From: Paenarthrobacter nitroguajacolicus JCM 14115
Lineage (GTDB): Bacteria > Actinomycetota > Actinomycetes > Actinomycetales > Micrococcaceae
Direction of reading: 5' to 3'
Length of the DNA: 64,000 nucleotides
Assembly: GCA_001313365.1 (NCBI GenBank)
Contig: BBFS01000004.1
Location: 65,134-129,133 of the forward strand
Of this stretch, positions 49,597-60,460 are shown in pieces (the stretch's first letter is position 1; each line of letters starts with the position of its first letter). The notes under the pieces were generated by a model. That model saw only the letters and a program-made list of their open reading frames with translations. It ran no database searches and was not told the origin of the DNA. Both the position numbers and the translations under genes were made by a program.

Positions 49597-50928
49597 TCAT
49601 GCTGGCGATGCAGGGACCAGGTTCTTTTCTTCGGATCGGGTCTTGTTGCCCGTTCGTGAGCGTTCATCGGTTGGGCGGAAGGCCAGGGTAAGTAGTGCGG
49701 CAAGGCCGTAGCAGCCTGCGAAGAGCCAGACCATTCCTTCCTGTCCGAGTGAGTCGTACAACAGTGCGACTAGCAGGGGACCTACGGCGACTGAGGCGCC
49801 CATTCCTATGTTGTAGGCGGACATGACTGCGCCGGGGGGGTGGCCGGGTTCAAGACCTGCTGTCAGTGCGGAGAGGGGGGGAACGAAGCCTGCAAGTGCG
49901 ATGCCGAAGCGATGCCGGCGAGGACCGCCAGAGGGTAGGAGCCGGTCCACACGGGGAGGTAATACAGTGCGAGCAGGCTTACGCCGCTGAATACTGCACC
50001 GAACCATCGGACTGTGTTGCGCCAGCCGATCCGGTCTCCGAGCATGCCGAAAATGACGTTGAAGGGGGGGATGTTGGCGGCATAGATGATCGTTGTGAGG
50101 AGCAGCCAGCCGCTAAGGCCGAAGTTGAACCGGTCGGCAAAAAGGACCGGGAAGAAGACGAACGAGCCGTACTGCGGGGGGGCAGTGTTAAGCATCCTGA
50201 TGACTGATGCGCACAGCACCTTCGGACGTCGGGCCATGAGTTTCAGCCCGAGACTGAGCGTGCCAAAGGCCTTGTCGCCGGAGCGGACCAATGGCCGGCT
50301 TCCGGTCTTCTCGCGGAGCCCGAGCAGGGCGACAAGCGAACCTGCAACCACAAGGCCTAGGGAAAGCCAGAGGGTGTTGAGGGGGCCGAGCACGGGGATT
50401 GATCCGTTTGCGATCAGTGCGCCGAGAGTGGGAAGCCGGCGGTGAAGGAGACGTAGAACCAGCCGATTGCGGTGGCCAGGCGGGCGCGGTCGGCAACCGC
50501 TGCAATCCATACGAGGAAACCGAAGGCAAACAGGGGGGTATCCCATGCCTCGGGCGGCGTAGGCGAGGAAGATGACGGTTTCGTTGTTCACTGCCACGCC
50601 GAAGGCCAGGAAGATGACTTCGAAAACTATCCAGCCGGTGGCGCCGATCAGCATGACGCGTTGGGCAAAGGTCCGAGAACGCGGCGGCGAGCCAGGATGA
50701 GACGGCGACGACGATTCCGTAGACGGTCACCAGGAGGCCCACGCGCTGCACGTCCATGCCGTTGTGGTCCTGGAGGAACGGGGGGGTGAGATAGTTCGAT
50801 TCGACGCCGTCCCCCCCGATCATGAACAGGAGGACGCCGAGGTAGCCGAGGATCAGGGGGGGTTTGGGGGGGATGCCCAGGCGCTCCCAGAGAGGGTGCG
50901 CCGCTTTGGCGGCAGTGGAAACGGACAC
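49597..50928 (-). CDS. MFS polyol permease (RbtT/DalT-like)
   Basis: About 435 residues with twelve membrane helices. The start (GTG 50928, RBS GAAGG) gives VSVSTAAKAAHPLWERLG. Family pattern GYLGVLLFMIGGDGVESNYL is that of proton-linked ribitol/arabinitol permeases. Other stretches: GIVVAVSSWLAAAFSDL, GTLSLGLKLMARRPKVLCAS, WLLLTTIIYAANIPFNVIFG, GDRIGWRNTVRWFGAVFSG. The hydrophilic tail ends in EEKNLVPASPA. Breaks lie near 49835, 49875, 49910, 50185, 50433, 50530 and 50680. It is adjacent to a kinase in the same operon, so it probably imports the kinase pathway's polyol or sugar. Confidence 0.82.
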
Positions 50929-51021
50929 GTTTTTCCTTCGGGGTGGGAGCAGGCGTGCGAGGTGAAGGCCTCCTGCGGGCACGCCTGGCTTGTTTCGGGT
51001 TTGGGTGATTGCGTCTTGCGG

Positions 51022-52551
51022 TCAGCGGGGGGGACCGCGTCCAGTGCCTTGTACACCGGTGCGAGGGTTTCGTAGAGGTTCTGGTAAACCTTCCACAGCT
51101 GCGCGTATTTTGCTTCGGCGGCTGGATTCGGACGTACGGTGTCACCTCGTCGGGACATGGCGGCCGCAGCTGCAGGCAGGTCGGCATGGATTCCCACGGC
51201 CACTGCAGCGAACATGGCGGCGCCCAGCGCTGTCGTCTCCGGCGCCTTGCACAGGATGAGCTCTCTGCCGAGGACGTCGGCGACAATCTGTGCCAGATGG
51301 GGGGGCTTCTGGAACCGCCTCCGGTGACGAGGAGTTCGGTGGGTTTGTCCGCTACCGCGCGGGTGAGTCCTTCCACCTGCAGCTTCACCTCGAAGGCGAC
51401 GCCTTCGAGGATGGCCCTGTAGAAGTGGGCCTTGGTGTGGGTTCCGGTCCAGCCGATGACCGCACCCCCCGGGCTGCGCTGTCCCAGTATGGGGGTTTGG
51501 GCGCCGTGCCAGTACGGAAGGGCGAGGAGCCCCCCCTCGGCTCCCGGGCCGATGTCGGTGAGGGCGGCTTCCAGATCGGCGATCTGTTCAGAGGCCGGTG
51601 TGCCGGACCCGAAGCTGTCCAGGAACCAATTGATCAGGTAAGTTCCGGATGACAGAAAGGCTTCCAGCAGGTACCCGTTGCCGCTGGCGGCTACGACAGT
51701 CCTGTAGTCACGGTCCCAGACGTAGTCCTCTGAGATGGTGCCGCATACCTCTGCGGTGCCCATGTTCAGGTAGACGCTTCCCGGTGCGATGACACCTGCT
51801 CCGACGGCGGCGCATTGTCCGTCTCCTGCGGCCGCGATGACCGGGAGCCCTGCGGGCAGTCCAAGTTCAGCGGCGACCTCATCGGTAACCAGACCAATGG
51901 CAGCGCCGGGGGGGTCGACGATGCGGGGGGGCAGCTTGTCGATCGGCACGCCAACTGTGGTGCACAACTCCCGGGACCAGGTGCCGAGCACCATGTCCAT
52001 CATGCCGGTGCAGTCAGCACTTGCCCGGCTGGAGGCCCACTGACCGGTCAGGCGCAGGTTCAGGTACGCGGAGACATCGCCGATCCTGTCTGCGGAGTCC
52101 AGGGTCACCGGTTCGTGGCGGCGCAGCAGGCCAGCTTGTAGAAGCTGGGCGTGGTGTCGGTTGGCCGGCCGGAAATCGCGTGGACCCGGTCGTTGCCCAG
52201 GTCGCGGACCTCGTTCTTTGCCCGGGAGTCCATCCAGACCATGGCCGGCCGGATCGGCTGTTCACCGCTCAGGCAGACAAAGGTCTCACGCTGGCAGGTA
52301 ATGGCTAGCGCACGGATTCTCGTGGAGCCCAGGACGGCAGTTACAGCTTGATCGCCTGTTCCGTAGCCTGCCACCATTCTTCGGCGGATTGTTCGTATTC
52401 GCCCGGTGCCGGGTTACTGAGTGTTAGGTAGCCACGTCCCGTGGCGACGGTGTTGCCTTGCGCATCAACTGCGACCGCCTTGCTGGCTGTCGTGGAGCAG
52501 TCAATCGCGATGACCACCTCGTGCTGTTCGGCGGTGGTTGGGGGGGAGCAT
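51022..52551 (-). CDS. FGGY-family carbohydrate kinase
   Basis: About 500 residues. ATG 52551 is followed by the FGGY phosphate-binding start VVIAIDCSTTASKAVAVDAQ. The N-terminal domain includes RALAITCQRETFVCL and PAMVWMDSRAKNEVRDLGND. The C-terminal ATP-binding half has GVIAPGSVYLNMGTAEVCGT, LLALPYWHGAQTPILG and TELLVTGGGSRSPIWHRLSP. It phosphorylates a sugar or ketose; xylulose or a related ketose is most likely given the permease and aldolase. Breaks lie near 51185, 51230, 51300 and 52117. The C-terminus is uncertain: an open frame continues to 50853 through a 7-C run. Confidence 0.82.
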
Positions 52552-52609
52552 GTGGAGCCTCGCCTTCGAATGCATGTCGCTCTCGCGAAAGTAGTGACTA
52601 ACATCATGA

Positions 52610-52652
52610 CTCCAACAAACTTAACAAGTCAACTGTTGTTTTTGTTATGTTT
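52610..52652. promoter_or_regulatory. Probable DeoR-type operator region
   Basis: The 143-bp divergent gap between the kinase and the regulator carries an AT-rich cluster with AACAAACTTAACAAG and TGTTGTTTTTGTTATGTTTT. Repeated TGTT/AACA motifs of this kind are typical DeoR-family sites. It would control both directions. Confidence 0.5.
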
Positions 52653-52694
52653 TTGAGGTTAGTCTGTTTCCACGAGATTCAACGAGGAGTTGAG

Positions 52695-53548
52695 ATGGGA
52701 CCTGATATTCCGAGCCGGCGCCGCGAACAGATAGCCCTGTACGTGCGGGAGTCCGGGGGGGCTGTACGCAACGAAGAACTGGCCGAACGGTTTGGCGTTA
52801 GCCTGATGACCATTCACCGCGACCTGGATGCTCTGTCCGCTGAGGGGGGTGGCTGGAGAAGACCCGGGGGGGCGCGCCCGTGCCGGTGGCCTGCGTCTTC
52901 ATGAGCGCAACGTGGCTCTGCGGTACCGCCAGAACACGGCACAAAAACGGGCGATTGCCAGGGGCGTAATGGCTTACCTGCGTCCGGGCATGACGATCGC
53001 GATGGAGGATTCCACCACGACGGCTGCTCTGCTGCCGTATTTCGGCAGCCTTCACCCGATGACGCTCATCACGAATTTCCTGCCGGCCATCAACGCAGCA
53101 GCCGCTGACCCCGACATCGACCTCGTGTCCCTGGGCGGCCAGTATGACCGGAATCTGGACTCGTTCGACGGCCCGGCGGTCATTGACCAGCTCGCCCTCC
53201 TGAACGCGGACGTGTCCATCCTCTCCGCTGCCTCCGTGCACAAGGATGGCTGCTGCATCCCTCGCCCGATACGGCCCGGCGCAAGAAGATGCTGTCGGAA
53301 ATCGGCGAGACCCGGATCCTGATGATCGATTCCTCGAAGTTCGACCAGCGCGCGTCATACCGCGTCGTTCCATCGACAACTTTGACGTCGTTGTCACCGA
53401 CAGCGGCATCTCGGAAGCTCACCTGGAAGAACTTCGGCAGCTTTCCCCCCCGGAAGTCAACGTCGTTGACGTTCTTCCAGAGGACATTACGGCCCCCCCA
53501 CCTTTGCTGGGGCTTCCCAACACCTATTCCGTCAGTCAGGAGAACTAA
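52695..53548 (+). CDS. DeoR/GlpR-family transcriptional regulator
   Basis: About 280 residues. The N-terminal HTH reads RREQIALYVRESGAVRNEEL and ERFGVSLMTIHRDLDAL, the DeoR signature. The sugar-phosphate sensing domain follows: ARGVMAYLRPGMTIAMEDST, LITNFLPAINAAAADPDIDL, SLGGQYDRNLDSFDGPA, and DSSKFDQRA. It probably represses the cluster until a phosphorylated intermediate accumulates. ATG 52695 follows GAGGAG. Breaks lie near 52757, 52845, 52868, 53265, 53360 and 53500. It ends 4 bp before the dehydrogenase gene. Confidence 0.85.
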
Positions 53549-53552
53549 CACC

Positions 53553-54625
53553 ATGAACACCATGCGCGCGGCAATCTTTCGCGGCCCAGGGAAACTCGCG
53601 ATCGAGGAAATCGAGCGCCCCCACACCCGGCCCGGGCGAAATCTCGGTCAACGTCCACGCCGCAGCCACCTGTGGAACAGACCTCAAGTCCTACCGCCGG
53701 GGGGGCCACCCCAAGCTCTTCCCGGTCCTCCCGGCCCGATTCGGCCATGAGTTCGCCGGGGGGGTTGTGGAAGCCGTCGGCACTGGCGTCGAAGGCTTTG
53801 AAGTCGGCCAGCGAGTCGTCGCCGCCAACACGGCACCGTGCGGGCGCTGCTGGGCCTGCACGAAGCAGCGCCCCCCCAGCCTGTGTGAAAACCTTGAGTT
53901 CCTCAACGGTGCCTTCGCTGAGCAGGTGGTCATTCCCGCGGCAATCGTTGCACGGAACACGTTCCACCTTCCCGATTCGGTAAGCTTCGCCTCCGCTGCC
54001 CCCCCCTTGGAGCCCCTCGCCACCGTCGTCCACGGCATGGCTGAAACCGGAATGCAGCTCGGAGACACGATCGTCGTCAACGGCTGCGGGCCCATCGGGC
54101 TTATGTTCATCAAGCTTTCCCGCTTGCGGGGAGCAAACGTGATCGCCACCGACCGTTCCGCTGTGCGCCTGCAACAGGCCAAGGAAGCCGGTGCCGGCCA
54201 GGTCCTGGACCTCACGGATCTCGCCACCACCGCTGACCGTTCGGCTGCCGTCCGCGAGCTCACCGACGGCAAGCGAGGAGTCGACGTCGCCATCGAGGCC
54301 GTCGGGCTTCCCGAAGTCTGGGAGCAGACGGTGGAATGCCTGCGCCCGGGCGGCACAGCCGTCCTGTTCGGCGGCCCGAAAGCCGGCTCCCGCTTCTCCG
54401 TGGACGCCGTGGCGATGCACTACAGCGAGTACACGCTCAAGGGCGTCTTCCACCACACGCCTGAATACACAAAGGTCGCCCTTGACCTGCTCAGCTCCGG
54501 GGGACCTTGACGGTGAAACGCTCATCTCCGAGACGCGACCGCTCGAAGCCCTCGTCGAAAGCCTCGAAGACATGGCCCAGGGTAAGGGTGCCAAGTACCT
54601 CCTCGACCCGGCGCTGACAGCATGA
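53553..54625 (+). CDS. Zinc-type medium-chain dehydrogenase
   Basis: About 355 residues. Catalytic zinc ligands: Cys in ATCGTDLKSYRRG and the His-Glu of GHEFAGVV. Structural zinc cysteines follow in APCGRCWACTKQR and SLCENLEF. The NAD-binding fold is IVVNGCGPIGLMFIKLSRLR. The closest known relatives are sorbitol/L-threonine-type polyol dehydrogenases. It should oxidise the polyol to a ketose before the kinase step. Breaks lie near 53622, 53640, 53760, 54000 and 54500. The stop overlaps the aldolase start by 4 bp. Confidence 0.85.
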
Positions 54626-55287
54626 GCAATGTAATGCTGGCCGAAGAGCGCCAATCCGTAGTAGACCTTGCCCAACGCATGGTTCGCGACCGGCTCGTGG
54701 TCGGAACGTCGGGGGAACATCTCCCGCCGGGTCGGGGACCACGTTCTGCTTACCCCCCCAGCGGAACCGATTACGACACCATGACCGCCGAAGACATTGT
54801 CGTAGTCACCCTGGACGGCGATAGGGTCGACGGGCGCCTCAACCCCCCCACCGTTGAAATGCCCCTGCACCTGATGTGCTACGCACGTCACGACGCGAAA
54901 GCGGTCGTGCACACCCACTCCACTGCGGCGACGGCCCTTTCACTGCTGCAGGACGAGGTCCCGCCGGTGCATTACCAGCTGGCGATGTTCGGAGGGTCCG
55001 TTGCGGTTGCCCCGTACGCGACCTACGGCACCGAAGCGCTGGTGAACAACGTGTCCAACGCGCTGAGCGAAAGCACGGGTGCGGTCATGAAGCACCACGG
55101 GACCATCTGCATCGGGGAGAACCTCCAGAAGCCTACGACCGCGCCCGCCAGCTCGAATGGTTGTGCGACGTCTGGCTCAGAGCCCGGAGCGTCGGGGGAA
55201 CCGGCGCTTCTCCCGGCAGATGAGATGGAGCGGGTCGTTGCCGGCTTCCTCAGCTACGGGAAGCAACCCACCGGCACCCAGGCCTAG
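54622..55287 (+). CDS. Class II aldolase (AraD/FucA family)
   Basis: About 215 residues. Motifs are LVVGTSGNISRR in the phosphate loop, TPSGTDYDTMTAEDIVVV, the first metal His pair in VVHTHSTAATALSLL and the third in MKHHGTICIGENL. It cleaves a ketose 1-phosphate into DHAP and an aldehyde, or acts as an epimerase. Breaks lie near 54712, 54757, 54843 and 55125-55190. It is directly coupled to the dehydrogenase, so the pathway probably runs oxidation, phosphorylation, cleavage. Confidence 0.85.
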   Translation: MSNVMLAEERQSVVDLAQRMVRDRLVVGTSGEHLPPGRGPRSAYPPSGTDYDTMTAEDIVVVTLDGDRVDGRLNPPTVEMPLHLMCYARHDAKAVVHTHSTAATALSLLQDEVPPVHYQLAMFGGSVAVAPYATYGTEALVNNVSNALSESTGAVMKHHGTICIGENLQKPTTAPASSNGCATSGSEPGASGEPALLPADEMERVVAGFLSYGKQPTGTQA

Positions 55288-55299
55288 CACAAAGAACTC

Positions 55300-55340
55300 C
55301 CGCTGGGGGGGCAGGCCGCAAGGGCATGCCCCCCCAGCGG
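55300..55340 (+). terminator. Inverted repeat after the aldolase gene
   Basis: CCGCTGGGGGGGCA (55300-55313) and TGCCCCCCCAGCGG (55327-55340) form a perfect 14-bp stem. No T-tract. It might limit read-through from the enzyme genes to the transporter genes. The run lengths may be inflated by sequence error, but both arms match. Confidence 0.5.
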
Positions 55341-55472
55341 AGAGAACGCTCCACGAGCACCCTCTCCCTTCAACGAGGAGGCCTATCCGGCCCCCCCTCC
55401 ATCCGGACCACCGGAAATCACTGTGAAATGGATCAGCTCCGGGCGATGGCGCTTGGAGCGGAAAGAACCAAG

Positions 55473-57050
55473 ATGACCAGCCCAACGACGAGTCACAGGT
55501 CAGATGAGGCCCCCGAGGCAGGCCTGAGCAGCCCCGTAAGCCTCGAGTGCCTCAACATCAAGAAGTCCTTCGGCGGCGTGCCCGTGCTGAAGGACGTGTC
55601 CCTGCAGCTCTTTCCCGGAACCATCACCGCCCTTACCGGCGAAAACGGTGCCGGCAAATCGACGCTGATGAAAATCGCATCGGGACAGTACCGCCCTGAC
55701 GCCGGAAGTGTCCTCGTCCAGGGACAGGACCTTCCCGCCGGCAACGCCCAGGCCTCTCACAGGCTGGGCGTGAGCATCGTCCCCCCCCAGGAGCTGGCGT
55801 CCGTCATGGATCTCAGCGTCTACGAAAACATCTTCATCGGTCGTGAAATCAGGGGGACCGTTCGGTCTCCAGCGCAAGAAGATGATCGAGGAGGCCCGAA
55901 AGAACCTGGAAGTGTTCGGCCTCGATATCGATCCGGCCACCAGGATGGGCAGCCTGCCGGTCGGCCTCCGGCAGATCATCGAGATCATCAAGGCCACCAA
56001 CACCGGCGCCAGAACCATCCTGCTCGATGAACCCTCCAGCGCCATCGCTGAACGCGAAGTCGAACGACTGATCTCGGTGATGCGCCATCTGCGCGACCGC
56101 GGGGGGGTGGCGCTGCTCTTCACCACCCACAAGATGGAGGAAATCCGCGCGGTGGCCGACCGGGTAATCGTCCTCCGCGACGGCGGCCTGGTCCTGGACA
56201 AACCCCCCCTGGCCGAGCTCAGCGACGACGACATCGTCACGGCCATGATCGGCCGCGAACTCGAAGACCTGTTTCCCGAACGCAACACCCCCCCGGCTGA
56301 GGAAACCGTGCTGGAGGTCGACGGCCTGTACGTCAATGGAGCAGGGGGTCCGGTGTCGGTTTCAGTCCGTCGCGGCGAAATCGTCGGTCTGGCCGGACTC
56401 GTTGGAGCAGGACGGACCGAACTGCTCGAAACCATCTTCGGCATGCGCCGCACGATGGGTGGCGAGGTCCGGGTCCTAGGCAAATCCGTCAAAAAGCACT
56501 CTCCCTCGGCTGCGATCGATGCAAGGATCGCCATCGTCCCCGAAGACCGGAAGGGGTCCGGGGCGATCCTGTCGATGGACGTCCTGGACAACGGAAGCCT
56601 GCCCCCCCGGCTTTCCCACTACTCCACAGCGGGGGGGTTCTTGAAGCAGGGCGCCCGCCGCGCGGCAGTACAAAAGGCAACCGACTCGGTGCGGCTGCGC
56701 AGCCGGGGCCTGGGCCAGCCGATGGAAACCCTCTCCGGCGGCAATCAACAAAAAGTCGTCCTGGCACGCTGGCTCACCGGTCCCGTCGACGTCCTGCTCC
56801 TGGATGAGCCCACCAGAGGAGTCGATGTCGGAGCCCGCAGCGAGATCTACCGCATCATCGTAGAGCTCGCCTCCCAAGGCATGGCCGTCCTGATGGCCTC
56901 CAGCGACATGCCCGAAGTACTCAGCCTGTCCCACCGCGCCTCGTCATGCGGGGCGGGGGGGAAGTAGCCGGCGAACTCAGCCGTGAAGACCTTGACCGAT
57001 CCGACGTGCAGGAAAAGATTTTCCGGCTCGCCAGCGGCCTGACCCAGTAA
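55473..57050 (+). CDS. Sugar ABC importer, duplicated ATP-binding protein
   Basis: About 510 residues with two ATPase domains, as in RbsA/XylG. First: Walker A TGENGAGKSTLMKI, Q-loop IVPQELASVMDLSV, Walker B TILLDEPSSAIAERE. The second has its degenerate Walker A around GLAGLVGAGRTELLETIFG, signature LSGGNQQKVVLARWL and Walker B VLLLDEPTRGVDVGARS. ATG 55473 is preferred; ATG 55428 would add residues. Breaks lie near 55852, 56103 and 56940-56960. Other runs (55783, 56204, 56605, 56630) only add residues. It is followed by permease and binding protein genes. Confidence 0.9.
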
Positions 57051-57070
57051 ATCCCCAGAGGAAAACAACG

Positions 57071-58072
57071 ATGTCGACCACCACTACAGCTCCAGCCCCA
57101 GCTAATCCAACCACCCAGCGCTTCTCGCGTGAATGGTTCCAAAACCTAGCCATCCGCTACGCGATGGTCATCGTCATGCTGCTCGTGATCGCCTTTTTCC
57201 TCTACCGCAGTGCGCGGTTCGGCACGGTCGATAACGTCACAACGATCCTCATCGCGGCAGCTCCATTCGCTCTGATCGCCTTGGGACAAACGCTCGTCAT
57301 CCTCACCGGCGGCATCGACTTGTCCGTAGGCAGCGTCATCGCCGTCAGCGCCATGTCCGGCGCCCTGTTCGCCAAGTCCTTCCCGGACCAGGTCTGGCTC
57401 TCCGTCCTCGTCGCAGTACTCGTCGCTCATAGCCGGCAGCATCAACGGTGCCGTCATCTCACTGATCAACGTCCCACCCTTCATCGCCACACTGGGAATG
57501 CTGACCCTGGCCTCCGGACTGGCCTTCGTCGTCGGTAACGGCGCCCCCATCAACGGACTTCCGACAGCCTTCGGTCAAGTCGCCAACACCCAGATCCTGG
57601 GCCTGACCATCCCCCGTTCTGCTCATGATCCTGGGCATCGTGGGTTTCGGGCTGATGATGCGCCGCACCACCTACGGCCTGAGAATCTACGCCGTGGGCG
57701 GCAACAGGCTCGCCTCCGAGATCGCCGGCGTGAAAACCGGGCGCGTTCTCTTCAGCGTCTACGCCATCAGCGGCGCCTGGCCGGCCTCTCCGGAATCATG
57801 CTCTCATCCCGCGTCATCAGCGGCTCACCGACCCTGGGCCAGGCTACGAACTGGACGCCATCGCCGCCGTCGTCATCGGCGGGGGGGCAAGCCTCATGGG
57901 CGGACGCGGCACCATCTGGGGGCACAGTCCTGGGCCTCCTGCTCATCCAGACCCTCAACAACGGCCTGGACATCCTCACCGTCCCCCCCGCTACTGGCAG
58001 GACGTCATCAAAGGCGTGCTCATCGTCACCGCAGTCGCGATCGACGTATGGGCCAGCAAACGCCGAACCTGA
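57071..58072 (+). CDS. Sugar ABC importer, permease
   Basis: About 335 residues of the RbsC/XylH type. Helices include MVIVMLLVIAFFLY, TILIAAAPFALIALGQTLVI, the family hallmark LTGGIDLSVGSVIAVSAMSG, SINGAVISLINVPPFIATLG, and the C-terminal VVIGGASLMGGRGTIWGTVL. It ends DVWASKRRT. Breaks lie near 57425, 57610, 57775, 57840, 57885 and 57990. It starts 20 bp after the ATPase stop, with RBS AGAGGAAAA. Confidence 0.9.
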
Positions 58073-58123
58073 CCACACCGCTACACCACCACCAACAGGC
58101 AAGCCATAAGGAGAAACCAATCA

Positions 58124-59198
58124 ATGAAGATTAGCCAGCTTATTCGCCGCGGAACCGCCGTGGCCGCCACCGGAGCCCTGGCCCTGACCCTGGGAGCATG
58201 CGGCGCCGGCGACCCCAGTGCCCAAAACGCTGCCAGCGAAGGAGGCAAGAAACCAGTACGGGTCGGCGTCAGCGTCTACAACATGTCCTCCTTCATCACC
58301 GCAGGGAAGGAAGGCATCGACCGGTATGCGAAAGAAAACAACATCGAAGTCCTCTGGAACTCAGCAAACAACGACGTCAGCACCCAGGCAAGCCAGATCG
58401 ACCAGTATGTCAGCGCGAAGGTCGACGCCATCCTGATCGTCCCTGTTCAGCAGGACTCGCTCCAGCCGCAGGTAGCTGCAGCAAAGGCAGCGAATATTCC
58501 GATCCTGGACGTCAACGCCAGCCTCAAAAACCCTGATCTCTCAGGCAGCGTCCAACCCGACGATGTCGCAGCGGGCGCCAGGAAGCCGAGATGATGATGA
58601 AGCAACTGGGCAACAAAGGCAAGGTCGTCATCCTCGAAGGACCACTCGGCCAGTCAGCACAGATTGACCGCTACTCGGGTATCGAGTCCGTGCTGAAGAA
58701 GAACCCGAACGTCCAGGTGCTCGCCAAGGACACCGCCAACTGGAGCCGCGAAGAAGCGGTCAACAAAATGAAGAACTGGATCTCGGCCTTCGGAACCGAA
58801 ATCGACGGAGTGATCGCCGAAAACGACGACATGGGCCTCGGCGCTCTCCAAGCCCTTCGCGAGGCCGGCATCACCAACGTCCCCATCGTCGGCATTGACG
58901 GCATTCAGGATGGCTTAACGCCGTCAGGAACGGCGACTTCATCGGCACGTCCCTTCAAAACGGCACCGTCGAACTAGCCGCAGGACTCGCGGTCGCAGCA
59001 AAAATCGCCCGAGGCGAGGAAGTCAACAACCACGGCACTTACAAGATGGCTGCCATCACTAAAGACAACGTCGACTCCGCCCTCGACCACGTAGTCAACA
59101 AACGCGAAGACTTCCTGAACGAACTGACAAACCTCATCGACAAGAACCTTGAGACTGGCAACCTCGCATACGAGGGCTTGCCCGGCCAGGAACAGTAA
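58124..59198 (+). CDS. Sugar ABC importer, substrate-binding lipoprotein
   Basis: About 355 residues. The signal peptide [10 protein letters not shown]...LALTLGACG has a lipobox LGAC, so Cys26 is lipidated, which needs the Lgt encoded at 9153. Periplasmic-binding fold type I follows: [73 protein letters not shown]. The closest known families are ribose, xylose and polyol binders. Breaks lie near 58575 and 58925. The gene ends 15 bp before a terminator. Confidence 0.9.
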
Positions 59199-59212
59199 CA
59201 AGTAACGAACGA

Positions 59213-59256
59213 GCAGCCCCCCCCGCAGGGTTGGTGCCGAAATCTGCGGGGGCTGC
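59213..59256 (+). terminator. Terminator after the transporter operon
   Basis: GCAGCCCCCCCCGCAG and CTGCGGGGGCTGC form a GC-rich stem, with run lengths that differ by a few bases, followed by TTCGTT. Confidence 0.7.
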
Positions 59257-60460
59257 TTCGTTGCCTGCCGCCGCGGGTGCCGCGTGAGCCTCGAGGATGG
59301 CCCGGTGCCACGTGCAGACTGTGCCGATGCAGGTGGCTTCGGCTTACATTGCAGACGGCTTCCGGCCGGAGCATTCGAGTAGGGCCAGCAACCCCCCCAC
59401 AACGTACCTGATGAGGCTCATTTCTCTCTTGGTCGGCGTGCAAGAGAGAAGTTGCTGTGCGCACTGGTGCGTGACCACGCCAGCGCCTCTTGAGTTTGGG
59501 CGAACAGGATGTTCTGCATGTGCGGTACTTCACACCTGGGATGTCCGCGATGAGCTTGTCGCGGGTCGGCAGGAACTGCAAGCTCGAGACGAGGTGTGGC
59601 AGTCGTCATCGCTCGGGAAGCTCTTGGAGTCGACCATGTTCGCCCAGAGTTTCCTGCTTTGGTGTAGCGCGGTGCTGGTTGGTTTGGATGCGAGGGCTTC
59701 TATGCGGTGTTCGATGCGACCGCTTGGGCTGCTGCCGGGCTGGCGGTTGAGAAGTGATGCTGTCGTGGGTCAAACGAAGCTGTCGCGGTAGATGAGTTCG
59801 GCGTTTTATCGCGCTGATCGGGTTGGAGTTGACTGGCAAGGCGACGCTGGTAACGGGGTCGCCGTCATAGGGGGGGAGAAGGATGCGTCACCGACGAATA
59901 GTCCGTCCCGGATCGTGATGCCCTGTTCGGCGAGCACCGCAGTGGGCCGCAATGATGCTGGCAAGCGGCCCGGTCTGTCCTGGGCAAGAAGCGTCGCTTG
60001 GTGTCGACGGCGAAGACGACGGATGTGGGGGGTCGTGTCGCTGGTCAGGTAGTGGCCACGGTGCTTGCGTAGAGGGTTTCCTTCCCGGTTCGCAAGGCAA
60101 GTCGATGCGCAGCGTTGCGCCGATTCTGTTCTCGTTCAAGGGATCTTCCGCTATGACCACCGCGGTGAACGTCACCAGAATCCCGGATGGCGATGATCCG
60201 GGAGCGGGCCTTCCGACGGGACTTCCTTGATCCGTTCGGCGGGTTAGGAGCGTCCTGCTGTCCTCGTTACCCTCTTTGAACAGGGGACAGGCACTGAGCA
60301 GGTCCTTGATACCGTACGGGACGCGCTGCAATAACCGACAACAAGATCTGCAACTTAGGTCACTGACGTGAGATGCAGTGTCATGCATTCTTAAATCCAC
60401 GTGGGTCAGCCACGAGTTCCCGGCCAACTGGGAAATCTATGGAATCTTAAGGACTGCTCG
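59257..60460. other. 1.2-kb region without a confident gene
   Basis: Several partial frames exist on the minus strand. A coherent stretch is RGHYLTSDTTPHIRRLRRRH followed by VLAEQGITIRDGLFVGDASF (around 60050 down to 59870), which could be a remnant of a transposase or other degraded gene. No family, terminal repeat or full-length frame could be supported. Confidence 0.4.

Noticed and set aside
59290..59840. Transposase gene on the minus strand
   Set aside because: Only short coherent pieces, no catalytic motif and no terminal inverted repeats were found.
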